Part shown: piece by piece, positions 1 to 5,866 of the stretch
How positions within the stretch are numbered: the first letter of the stretch is position 1
Layout of the letters: the number at the start of each line of letters is the position of its first letter
NCBI GenBank assembly: GCA_005787665.1
Contig: SYAB01000418.1
Span: 1 to 5,866 of the forward strand
Length of the DNA: 5,866 bases
DNA from: Actinomycetota bacterium
GTDB lineage: Bacteria > Actinomycetota > Actinomycetes > Mycobacteriales > Mycobacteriaceae
Direction of reading: 5' to 3'
Position numbers and translations under genes: made by a program
Notes under the pieces: model-generated
Seen by the model: only the letters and a program-made list of their open reading frames with translations
Databases searched by the model: none
What the model was told of the DNA's origin: nothing

Positions 1-1043
1 TCATGTCGGCCATGGGCGGCAGGCCGTTCCTGGCCGCCGGCGAACCCCTGCGCTCCTTTGCCGACCTGGCCGAGCAGGTCCGCGCACAGGCCGGATTCCG
101 CTCGCTGCTGCTGATTCCGCCGCTGATGCACGGCGCCGCCCAGTGGGGCGTCTTCAACACCATCAGCACCGGCGGCTGGATCGCCATCCCCGATGATGTG
201 GCGCGGTTCGATGCCGACGCCATCCTGCAGCTGGCCGCACGGGAGCGGGTGCTGGGCATCCCGGTCGTGGGCGACGCCATGGCCCGGCCGCTGGTCGACC
301 AGATCGAGAAGGGTGACTACGACCTGTCCGGTCTGATGGCGATGACCAACGGCGGGGCGCCGTTGTCCCCCACGGTCCGCGACCGGCTGCTCGAGGCGCT
401 GCCCAATTTGATGATCATGGACGCCGTCGGCGCCTCGGAGTCCGGCGCGCAGATGACGACGATCGCCACGAAGGGTGCCGACGTGCAGCCCGCCACCTTC
501 ACCCCGCTGGAGGACACCACCGTCGTCGCGACGGACTTCAGCCGGGTCCTGCAGCCCGGCGACGGGGACGGCTGGCTGGCGCGGCGCGAACTCGTACCGC
601 TGGGCTACCTCGGTGACGCCGAGAAGACCGCGCGCACCTTCCCCACCATCGACGGGGTCCGCTGGTCGATTCCCGGCGACAAGGCGCGCTTCCTCGAGGA
701 CGGCCGCATCGAACTGCTCGGCCGCGACTCGGTGACCATCAACTCCGGCGGGGAGAAGATCTTCGCCGAGGAGGTCGAGCGCGCGGTGGCCAGCCATCCC
801 GCCGTCTATGACGTCGTGGTGACGGGCCGGCCGTCGGAGCGTTGGGGCAACGAGGTGGTGGCGATCGTGCAGTTCGCCGAGAACCGCAGCGCCACCGATG
901 ACGAGCTGGCGGAGGCCTGCCGGGCCCATATCGCCGATTACAAGGTGCCCAAGGCCTTCGTCCGTTCGGACAAGATCGTGCGCTCCCCCGCGGGAAAGGC
1001 CGACTACCGCTGGGCCAAGGCGTTGGCCACCGCCGAGCACTGA
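1..1043 (+). CDS. Acyl-CoA synthetase (FadD-like, AMP-binding family), 5'-truncated by window edge
   Basis: This is the C-terminal part of an ATP-dependent acyl-CoA ligase, which activates a carboxylic acid to an acyl-adenylate and then to the CoA thioester in the cytoplasm. The frame is open to the left edge. The first ATG (base 3) is probably internal, because about 200 residues including the P-loop (A3) motif are missing relative to the usual ~540. Counting from base 3, the visible motifs are: VGASESG at residues 142-148 (the A5 position, normally YGxTE); IPGDK with the ribose-binding Asp at 226 (A7); GRDSVTINSGGEKIFAEEVE as the A8 hinge around 240-259; and SPAGKADYRWAK near the C-terminus with the catalytic Lys at 332 (A10). 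The SGGEKIFAEEVE and GKxDYRWAK forms resemble the mycobacterial FadD19-like group (steroid or branched side-chain CoA ligases), but I recognise only the style, so no symbol is given. The gene ends 64 bp before the TetR gene, with a hairpin between them. Family assignment is firm; substrate is unknown. Confidence 0.93.
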   Translation, partial: MSAMGGRPFLAAGEPLRSFADLAEQVRAQAGFRSLLLIPPLMHGAAQWGVFNTISTGGWIAIPDDVARFDADAILQLAARERVLGIPVVGDAMARPLVDQIEKGDYDLSGLMAMTNGGAPLSPTVRDRLLEALPNLMIMDAVGASESGAQMTTIATKGADVQPATFTPLEDTTVVATDFSRVLQPGDGDGWLARRELVPLGYLGDAEKTARTFPTIDGVRWSIPGDKARFLEDGRIELLGRDSVTINSGGEKIFAEEVERAVASHPAVYDVVVTGRPSERWGNEVVAIVQFAENRSATDDELAEACRAHIADYKVPKAFVRSDKIVRSPAGKADYRWAKALATAEH

Positions 1044-1048
1044 TCCGC

Positions 1049-1079
1049 TCCGCCACCCCGGAGAGCGGTCTCTGGCGGA
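1049..1079 (+). terminator. Possible GC-rich stem-loop after the first acyl-CoA synthetase
   Basis: TCCGCCA (1049-1055) is the exact reverse complement of TGGCGGA (1073-1079). Inside it, GAGA (1061-1064) pairs with TCTC (1069-1072) around a GCGG loop, leaving CCCCG bulged on the 5' side. A competing stem is CCGCTC (1045-1050) with GAGCGG (1063-1068). The structure lies 6 bp after the stop codon and just before the TetR promoter region, where a terminator would be useful. No T-tract follows, so it is not a classical intrinsic terminator; many actinobacterial terminators lack one. It could also be chance pairing in GC-rich DNA. Confidence 0.35.
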
Positions 1080-1084
1080 ATCAG

Positions 1085-1108
1085 TCTATGTATGGTTGCA
1101 TACATAGA
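1085..1108. promoter_or_regulatory. Perfect inverted repeat, probable TetR operator
   Basis: TCTATGTATG (1085-1094) and CATACATAGA (1099-1108) are exact reverse complements separated by GTTG. This 24-bp palindrome has 10-bp arms and is strikingly A/T-rich against the surrounding GC-rich DNA. TetR-family dimers typically bind such inverted repeats next to their own gene. The last base of the right arm is the A of the ATG of the TetR gene, so bound repressor would cover the start of the gene and probably the -10 element. I saw no second copy of the motif elsewhere in the window. The palindrome is seen directly; its use as operator for the adjacent regulator is inference. Confidence 0.8.
1091..1096 (+). 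promoter_or_regulatory. Candidate -10 element (TATGGT) for the TetR gene
   Basis: TATGGT fits the actinobacterial TAnnnT -10 consensus and lies inside the inverted repeat. A start of transcription about seven bases downstream would fall near base 1103, giving a leader of only about five bases before the ATG at 1108. That fits the absence of any Shine-Dalgarno sequence, since the bases before the ATG are taken up by the palindrome. No clear -35 hexamer was found. Placement inside the putative operator would give direct autorepression. Confidence 0.4.
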
Positions 1109-1695
1109 TGGCGGGTCACCGGGAGCGGATGGTCGCCTCGGCGGCACTGCTGATCCGCGAACGCGGAGCCCGTCCGACCGCCATCGCCGATGTCCTGGCC
1201 CACAGCGGCGCACCCCGCGGATCGGCGTATCACTACTTCCCCGGCGGGCGCAGCCAACTGCTGTGTGAGGCCGTCGATTACGCCGCGGATTATGTCGCCG
1301 ACGCCATCGGACGCGCGGGCAGCGCCGCCGAGATGCTCGACACCGCGGTGGGCTTCTACCGCGCAGGATTGCTCGACAGCGACTACCGGGCGGGCTGTCC
1401 GGCGCTTGCCGTCGCGGTCGAGGCCGGCGACCCGGATGCCGGCCCCGAACCTGTCGCCCGCGCCGCCGCCGCCTTCCAGCGCTGGCGCGACCTCATCACC
1501 GCCACACTCGTGGACGACGGTCTGGGCCCCGGTGCGGCCGCCGATCTGGCCACCCTGGTGATCGCCGCGCTCGAGGGCGCGCTGGCACAGGCCCGGGCCG
1601 CCCGCGATGTCGGCCCGATCGACGCCGTGCACCGGCAGCTTCGCCCCCTGCTCACCGCCGCAGCATCATCCAAGCCCGAGGAGACAGCGCCATGA
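1108..1695 (+). CDS. TetR-family transcriptional repressor, LmrA/YxaF-like
   Basis: This is a 195-residue DNA-binding regulator of normal TetR size. The N-terminal helix-turn-helix domain spans about residues 5-57: helix 1 RERMVASAALLIRERG (5-20), then TAIADVLAHSGAPRGSAYHYFP (24-45), where GAPRGSAYHYF is the turn and recognition helix. The GSxYHxFPGG signature followed by QLLCEAV, and GCPALAVAVE at 96-105 in the ligand-binding half, match the LmrA/YxaF-like branch, whose members often control neighbouring enzyme or efflux genes and release DNA on binding small hydrophobic ligands. ATG 1108 is the earliest possible start because an in-frame TAG sits immediately before it; the later ATG at 1129 would cut into helix 1. 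Translation looks leaderless or nearly so. The stop overlaps the molybdoenzyme start (ATGA), so the two are cotranscribed and probably coupled. The likely target is the palindrome at its own start. The inducer is unknown. Confidence 0.93.
   Translation: MAGHRERMVASAALLIRERGARPTAIADVLAHSGAPRGSAYHYFPGGRSQLLCEAVDYAADYVADAIGRAGSAAEMLDTAVGFYRAGLLDSDYRAGCPALAVAVEAGDPDAGPEPVARAAAAFQRWRDLITATLVDDGLGPGAAADLATLVIAALEGALAQARAARDVGPIDAVHRQLRPLLTAAASSKPEETAP
1678..1684 (+). promoter_or_regulatory. Shine-Dalgarno sequence of the molybdoenzyme gene
   Basis: GAGGAGA lies inside the last codons of the TetR gene, seven bases before the ATG at 1692. It is a good match to the anti-SD region and supports that ATG as the start. 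It is the only strong SD before any gene start in this window, the other two complete plus-strand genes having none. Confidence 0.7.
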
Positions 1696-3914
1696 CCGCC
1701 GAATGGAAGCCCACCGCATGCATCCTCTGCGAGTGCAACTGCGGCATCGTCGTACAGACCAGCGAGGGGCCGGACGGCCGCCACCTGACCAAGATCCGCG
1801 GCGACAAGGACCATCCCGCCTCGCAGGGCTATACCTGCAACAAGGCGTTGCGGCTGGACTACTACCAGAACACCCCGGGTCGACTCACCTCGCCGCTGCG
1901 CCGACGACCCGACGGTAGCTATGAGGAAATCGACTGGGCCACAGCCATTTCCGAGATCGCCGCGGGATTCCAGCGGATCAGCCAGAACTACGGCGGGGAC
2001 AAGATCTTCTACTACGGCGGTGGCGGGCAGGGCAATCACCTCGGCGGCGCCTACAGCAGCGCTTTCCTCAAGGCGCTCGGCTCGCGGTACCGGTCCAACG
2101 CCCTGGCCCAGGAGAAAACCGGCGAGGCCTGGGTCGACGCCCAGCTCTACGGGGGGCACACCCGCGGGGAGTTCGAGCACGCCGAGGTGTCGGTGTTCAT
2201 CGGCAAGAACCCGTGGATGTCGCAGAGCTTCCCGCGGGCCCGCACCGTGCTCAACGAGATCGCCAAGGACCCCGGTCGCTCCATGGTGGTGATCGACCCG
2301 GTCGTCACCGATACCGCGGCGATGGCCGACTTCCACCTGCGGGTCAAACCGGGTACCGACGCCTGGTGCCTGGCCGCCCTGGCCGCCGTGCTGGTCCAGG
2401 AAAACCTCTGCGACGAAGCCTTTCTCGTCGATCATGTGCACGGCGCCGACGAGGTGCGCGCGGTCCTGGCGGACGTCGACGTCACCTGGTACGCCACGCG
2501 CTGCGGGGTCGACGAGGATCTGTTGCGGACCGCCGCCCGCCGGATCGGCGGTGCCGGCAGCGTCGCGGTGTTCGAGGATCTCGGCGTCCAGCAGGCGCCG
2601 AACAGCACGCTGTGTTCCTACCTCGAGAAGCTGCTGTGGGTCCTCACCGGCAACTTCGCCAAACCCGGCGGACAACACCTGCATTCGAATTTCGGCCCGC
2701 TGTTCAGTCACACCCCCGGTATCGGCCGCACACCCGTCACCGGCGCGCCGATCATCGGCGGGTTGATCCCGTCCAACGCCGTGCCGCAGGAGATCCTCAC
2801 CGACCACCCCGACAGATTCCGCGCGATGATCGTCGAGAGCAGCAACCCCGCGCACTCGATTGCCGACTCGGCGGCCTGCCGGGCGGCGTTCGAGTCCCTG
2901 GAACTCCTGGTCGTCATCGACATCGCGATGACCGAGACCGCCCGCCTGGCGCACTACGTGCTGCCCGCCGCCAGCCAGTTCGAGAAGCCCGAGGCGACGT
3001 TCTTCAATCTGGAGTTCCCGCACAACACGTTTCACCTGCGCCACCCGCTCTTCGAACCACTCGCAGACACCTTGCCCGAGCCCGAGATCTGGGCCCGACT
3101 GATACGTGCCCTCGGTATCGTCAGCGATGCGGACCTCCGGCCCCTGCGTGCGGCCGCCGCCGAGGGACTGGGCGCCTATACCCAGGCGTTCTTCACCGCA
3201 GTGGCCGCCAACCCCGCCTTGACCAAGGTGCTGCCCTATGTGCTCTACGAGACCCTGGGGCCGACACTGCCGACCGGACTGGCCGGTGCGGCCGCACTGT
3301 GGGGGCTGGCGCAGAAGGCCGCGATGACGTACCCGGAGGCGGTGCGCCGGGCCGGCTTCGCCGACGGGAATGCGCTGTTCGACGCCATCCTGTCGGCGGG
3401 GACGGCGGTCACGTTCACCGTCCACGAGTACGTCGACGACTGGGCGTTGATCACCCATCCCGACCACAAGATCGCGCTCGTCATCCCCGAACTGCTCGAC
3501 GATCTGCGCGCGCTGTCGACTCCCACCCCGGAGCTGATCACGGCGGAGTTCCCGATCGTGCTGTCCGCCGGCGAGCGACGGGCCTTCACCGCCAACACCA
3601 TTTTCCGCGACCCGGCCTGGCGGCAACGCGATAGGCAGGGCTCGCTGCGGGTCAGCCCCCGCGATGCCGCCGAACTCGGTCTGGCCGAGGGCGCCCTGGC
3701 GAAGATCATCACCGCGGCCGGCAGTGCAGAAGCCGTCGTCGAAGTCAGTGACGCCATGCAACCCGGCCACGCCTCACTGCCCAACGGCTTCGGGCTGAAC
3801 GGCACACCGGGCGTCGCGCCCAACGTCCTGACCTCGAGCGAATGGCGGGATGCCTACGCCGGCACCCCGTGGCACAAGCATGTGCCTGCCCGCATCGAAC
3901 CCGTTCCTGCCTAG
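1692..3914 (+). CDS. Molybdopterin-dependent (bis-MGD) oxidoreductase, DMSO-reductase superfamily
   Basis: This 740-residue enzyme has the architecture of formate dehydrogenase/nitrate reductase-type catalytic subunits. The N-terminal [4Fe-4S] domain (about 3-60) has Cys10-x2-Cys13-x3-Cys17-x31-Cys49, with Lys51 two residues after the last Cys, as in formate dehydrogenases. The central molybdopterin domain (about 63-470) has GKNP at 171-174 and a NFAKPGG stretch near 328, and ends with the typical TETARLAHYVLPAASQFEKPEATFFN run. The MGD-binding C-terminal domain covers about 619-740 (FPIVLSAGERR; GSLRVSPRDAAELGLAEG). Where FdhF-type enzymes carry SeCys/Cys, this protein reads NALAQEK with Ala139, so no obvious protein ligand to Mo is seen. 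Cys15 is an extra cysteine between the cluster ligands. A hydrophobic helical stretch (about 513-545) lies between domains. There is no Tat or Sec signal, so it should be cytoplasmic. It is translationally coupled to the TetR gene, with no iron-sulfur, flavin or membrane subunit beside it. Substrate is unknown; a mycobacterial orphan molybdoenzyme resembling Rv0197 is possible but unverified. Confidence 0.92.
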   Translation: MTAEWKPTACILCECNCGIVVQTSEGPDGRHLTKIRGDKDHPASQGYTCNKALRLDYYQNTPGRLTSPLRRRPDGSYEEIDWATAISEIAAGFQRISQNYGGDKIFYYGGGGQGNHLGGAYSSAFLKALGSRYRSNALAQEKTGEAWVDAQLYGGHTRGEFEHAEVSVFIGKNPWMSQSFPRARTVLNEIAKDPGRSMVVIDPVVTDTAAMADFHLRVKPGTDAWCLAALAAVLVQENLCDEAFLVDHVHGADEVRAVLADVDVTWYATRCGVDEDLLRTAARRIGGAGSVAVFEDLGVQQAPNSTLCSYLEKLLWVLTGNFAKPGGQHLHSNFGPLFSHTPGIGRTPVTGAPIIGGLIPSNAVPQEILTDHPDRFRAMIVESSNPAHSIADSAACRAAFESLELLVVIDIAMTETARLAHYVLPAASQFEKPEATFFNLEFPHNTFHLRHPLFEPLADTLPEPEIWARLIRALGIVSDADLRPLRAAAAEGLGAYTQAFFTAVAANPALTKVLPYVLYETLGPTLPTGLAGAAALWGLAQKAAMTYPEAVRRAGFADGNALFDAILSAGTAVTFTVHEYVDDWALITHPDHKIALVIPELLDDLRALSTPTPELITAEFPIVLSAGERRAFTANTIFRDPAWRQRDRQGSLRVSPRDAAELGLAEGALAKIITAAGSAEAVVEVSDAMQPGHASLPNGFGLNGTPGVAPNVLTSSEWRDAYAGTPWHKHVPARIEPVPA

Positions 3915-3924
3915 AATCGCCGCG
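3912..3924 (+). promoter_or_regulatory. Leaderless promoter: TAGAAT -10 box overlapping the molybdoenzyme stop
   Basis: TAGAAT (3912-3917) matches the TAnnnT -10 consensus, and its first three bases are the TAG stop of the molybdoenzyme. With the final T at -7, transcription would start at base 3924, exactly the G of the GTG start codon of the next gene. No Shine-Dalgarno sequence precedes that GTG, as expected for a leaderless mRNA. No convincing -35 hexamer is visible. The positions are seen directly; promoter activity is inference. Confidence 0.6.
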
Positions 3925-5498
3925 TGCGGTCCCCGTGGGGTGATGAAGTCGTCGATGGGCACTATGGCGGGCATGCCGGCCTGCTCTTCTCCCGAAGGCC
4001 CCGTACTTTCACCGACCTGCTGACCGGGGTCGAGCGCTGGACCGACCGGCCCTTCCTGGTCCAGGGTGATCATCGGATCACCTTCGGAGCGTTCTTCGCT
4101 GCCGTCGGCACCGCACGGGAACGCCTGTTGGACAACTCGATTCAGCCGGGTGACCGGGTGCTGCTGCTGGCCTACAACTCACCGGACTGGGTGCTGGCCT
4201 TGTGGGCCATCTGGGCGGTGGGCGCCATCCCGGTACTGGGTAACCGGTGGTGGAGCCAACGGGAGGTGGATCACGCGATCGCGCTCATCGGTCCACGAGC
4301 CGTGATCACCGACGCACCCGATCTCGTCGGCCGCCCGGCCGTCGGGGTCACCGATATCGCCGATCTCCGCGGCTGCTTCACCGATGCCGTCGGCGCAACC
4401 CCCGACGTCCCGGGCCCCGGCGATGAGGAGCAGCCCGCGGTCATCCTGTTCACCTCGGGAAGCACCGGCATGCCCAAGGCCGTCGAGCTGCCGTTCCGCT
4501 CGGTGGTGGCCAATCAGCAGAACGTGCTCGCCCGCTCGCGCCAACTGCCGCCCCTGACTCCGGGACCCCAGTCGGTGAACCTCATCTCCACGCCGCTGTT
4601 CCACATCGGGGCGTTCGCCACGTTGATCACCCAGACGATCACCGGCGGGCGCATCGTGTTCACCGCCGGCCGCTTCGACCCTGCCCAGGTCCTCGAACTG
4701 ATCGAGGCCGAGCAAGTCGAACGCTGGGGGGCGGTGCCGACCATGGCCACCCGGCTGCTGGAGCACCCCGACTTCGACTCCCGTGACCTGTCCAGCCTGC
4801 GCTCGTTCCCGCTCGGCGGGGCCCCGGTGCCGCCGGTGCTGCTGGAACGCCTCGCCCGGCGGCTGCCCCAACTCCGGGGCCGCGGCATGGTCAACATGTG
4901 GGGGATGACCGAGGGCGGTGGGTTCTTCACCGTCGCCACCGGCGCGGATCTGCAGCGGCACCCGAAGACGGTGGGCCGGGCACTACCCACCGTGGAGGTG
5001 CGGATCGATGCCCCCGATGGCGACGGGCGGGGCGAGATCCTGGCCCGCAGCCCGACGGTGATGCTCGGCTATGTCGGGGTCGGCGGTGACGCCGCCGGGG
5101 AGACCATGGATTCCGAGGGCTGGTTGCGCACCGGGGACCTGGGTCACCTCGACGAGGAGGGTTACCTGTTCATCGACGGTCGCAGCAAGGACATGGTCAT
5201 CCGGGCCGGGGAGAACATCGCCTGCCCGCATGTGGAGGCGGCGCTGATGCGTCATCCTGCCGTTGTGGATGCGGCTGCCCTCGGGATGCCGCACCCGGAC
5301 CTGGGCGAGGAGCTCGTCGCGGTGGTGGTCCATCGCGCCGGGGGCCCGGTCCCCACCGAGGCGGAGCTCAGCGCGCACATGGCCGGTGAGGTCGCCTATT
5401 TCGCCGTCCCGACCCGGTGGCGCATTCGCGCGCAGCCGCTGCCCACGGTCGGCACCGAGAAGGTCGATAAGAAAGCCCTCGCCGACGAGTTTCGCTGA
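3924..5498 (+). CDS. Acyl-CoA synthetase (AMP-binding enzyme, FadD-like), complete
   Basis: This 524-residue ligase converts a carboxylic acid, ATP and CoA into acyl-CoA through an acyl-AMP intermediate, in the cytoplasm. All core motifs are present: P-loop FTSGSTGMPKA around 176-186 (A3); NMWGMTEGG with Gly327-Met-Thr-Glu330 (A5, Trp in place of the usual Tyr); GWLRTGDLGHLDEEGYLFIDGR with Asp405 (A7); GRSKDMVIRAGENI at 419-432 (A8 hinge); and PTVGTEKVDKKAL with the presumed catalytic Lys513 (A10, where Glu replaces the more common Gly before Lys). GTG 3924 is chosen because no in-frame ATG or GTG follows within the first conserved region, and a -10 box places transcription start on it. It follows the molybdoenzyme by nine bases, so it can be read from the same transcript as well as its own promoter. 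The hinge motif differs from that of the first synthetase here, so the two are not recent duplicates. Chain length or aryl specificity cannot be read from the sequence. Confidence 0.95.
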   Translation: MRSPWGDEVVDGHYGGHAGLLFSRRPRTFTDLLTGVERWTDRPFLVQGDHRITFGAFFAAVGTARERLLDNSIQPGDRVLLLAYNSPDWVLALWAIWAVGAIPVLGNRWWSQREVDHAIALIGPRAVITDAPDLVGRPAVGVTDIADLRGCFTDAVGATPDVPGPGDEEQPAVILFTSGSTGMPKAVELPFRSVVANQQNVLARSRQLPPLTPGPQSVNLISTPLFHIGAFATLITQTITGGRIVFTAGRFDPAQVLELIEAEQVERWGAVPTMATRLLEHPDFDSRDLSSLRSFPLGGAPVPPVLLERLARRLPQLRGRGMVNMWGMTEGGGFFTVATGADLQRHPKTVGRALPTVEVRIDAPDGDGRGEILARSPTVMLGYVGVGGDAAGETMDSEGWLRTGDLGHLDEEGYLFIDGRSKDMVIRAGENIACPHVEAALMRHPAVVDAAALGMPHPDLGEELVAVVVHRAGGPVPTEAELSAHMAGEVAYFAVPTRWRIRAQPLPTVGTEKVDKKALADEFR

Positions 5499-5517
5499 CG
5501 CCGTTCGGTATTCGCCG

Positions 5518-5866
5518 TCACAGGTTGGACCGGCGGGCGAAGGCCGGTGCCCGTTCCGGGCGGATCCCGACGCCGACCACCCGGGCCGGTATGACCGTCA
5601 GCCACGGCAGCCGTCGCAGCAACGCCGCCATCGGCCTGGGCGGCCTGGCCTCGGCACCGGCCAGCACCGGCCGCACCAGCACCCGGTGCAGGGTGCGCTG
5701 CAGCGCCTGGGTCAGCGCCGCGGGCGGAAGCCGGCGGCGGCGGACGGCGGCGAGGTCGTCGTCGGTGACCGCGCCCCGACGCAACGGGTCGGCCAGCAGG
5801 GTGGCCGCCGCGACGGCGTCCTGGACGGCGATGTTGATCCCCACCCCGCCGACCGGCGACATCGCA
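5518..5866 (-). CDS. FAD-dependent monooxygenase/oxidoreductase, C-terminal part, cut by right edge
   Basis: About 116 C-terminal residues of a flavoprotein are visible on the minus strand, running off the right edge. Near the edge it reads A-MSPVGGVGINIAVQDAVAAATLLA, the FAD-contact segment that follows the GDAAH motif in p-hydroxybenzoate hydroxylase-type flavoproteins (FAD_binding_3 family). The Gly-rich GGVGIN sits over the flavin, and the next helix is QDAVAAATLLA. The GDAAH itself would lie just outside the window. The rest, RRRRLPPAALTQALQRTLHR followed by LRRLPWLTVIPARVVGVGIRPERAPAFARR, resembles the tail of mycobacterial FAD-dependent oxidoreductases. The ATG at 5862 is an internal Met, not the start. 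Such enzymes hydroxylate or epoxidise aromatic or lipophilic substrates using NAD(P)H and O2. The gene is convergent with the acyl-CoA synthetase, with a 19-bp gap, so a shared operon is excluded. Confidence 0.85.
   Translation of the reverse strand, partial: AMSPVGGVGINIAVQDAVAAATLLADPLRRGAVTDDDLAAVRRRRLPPAALTQALQRTLHRVLVRPVLAGAEARPPRPMAALLRRLPWLTVIPARVVGVGIRPERAPAFARRSNL

Noticed and set aside
3..5. ATG at base 3 as the true start of the first acyl-CoA synthetase
   Set aside because: The frame is open to the window edge and the product would lack the P-loop and N-terminal subdomain, so the gene almost certainly begins upstream.
1129..1131. Alternative ATG start of the TetR gene, preceded by GGGAG
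   Set aside because: It would remove the beginning of helix 1 (RER before MVASAALL), which TetR proteins normally retain. The ATG at 1108 is the better start.
2213..3634. A 473-codon plus-strand frame inside the molybdoenzyme gene
   Set aside because: Its product is Arg/Pro/Gly-rich with no domain signature, and the overlapping frame encodes conserved molybdoenzyme motifs. It is a frame shadow.
1383..3770. A 795-codon open frame on the minus strand opposite the TetR and molybdoenzyme genes
   Set aside because: It lies fully antisense to two well-supported genes, is low-complexity in Gly, Arg, Val and Gln, and shows no known domain. Long stop-free antisense frames are expected from third-position GC bias.
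4179..4961. A 260-codon minus-strand frame opposite the second acyl-CoA synthetase
   Set aside because: It is antisense to the conserved AMP-binding core and has the biased composition of a GC-rich shadow frame, with no recognisable motif.

Overview
The window reads as chromosome of a high-GC actinobacterium, most likely a Mycobacterium/Mycolicibacterium or close relative. The reasons are strong G/C bias at third codon positions, two FadD-type acyl-CoA synthetases within 6 kb, genes that look leaderless with TAnnnT-type -10 boxes, and a C-terminal FAD-monooxygenase segment of a kind I recall from mycobacteria. The genus is inferred from style and family resemblance, not from a search.

Layout from left to right: (1) the C-terminal two thirds of an acyl-CoA synthetase (1-1043, +), cut by the left edge; (2) a 64-bp gap holding a GC-rich hairpin and a perfect 10-bp-arm inverted repeat that ends on the first base of the next start codon; (3) a TetR-family repressor of LmrA/YxaF-like type (1108-1695, +); (4) a 740-residue molybdopterin (bis-MGD type) oxidoreductase (1692-3914, +) that overlaps the repressor by ATGA; (5) a second, complete acyl-CoA synthetase (3924-5498, +) starting with GTG nine bases after the molybdoenzyme stop, with a well-placed -10 box built over that stop codon; (6) the C-terminal part of an FAD-dependent monooxygenase-like gene (5518-5866, -), convergent and cut by the right edge.

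How the genes may work together: the repressor and molybdoenzyme form a tightly coupled pair, probably autoregulated through the palindrome. The downstream acyl-CoA synthetase can be read from that transcript and also seems to have its own leaderless promoter. Two differently built CoA ligases around a molybdoenzyme suggest catabolism or activation of an organic acid (fatty, aromatic or steroid-derived), with the molybdoenzyme doing a redox step or detoxification nearby. That link is inference. The molybdoenzyme has no visible electron-transfer partner gene and seems to lack the usual Cys/SeCys/Ser ligand to molybdenum, so its reaction cannot be named from sequence alone.

No tRNA, rRNA, CRISPR, insertion sequence or attachment site was seen. 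No gene-free stretch exceeds 65 bp.
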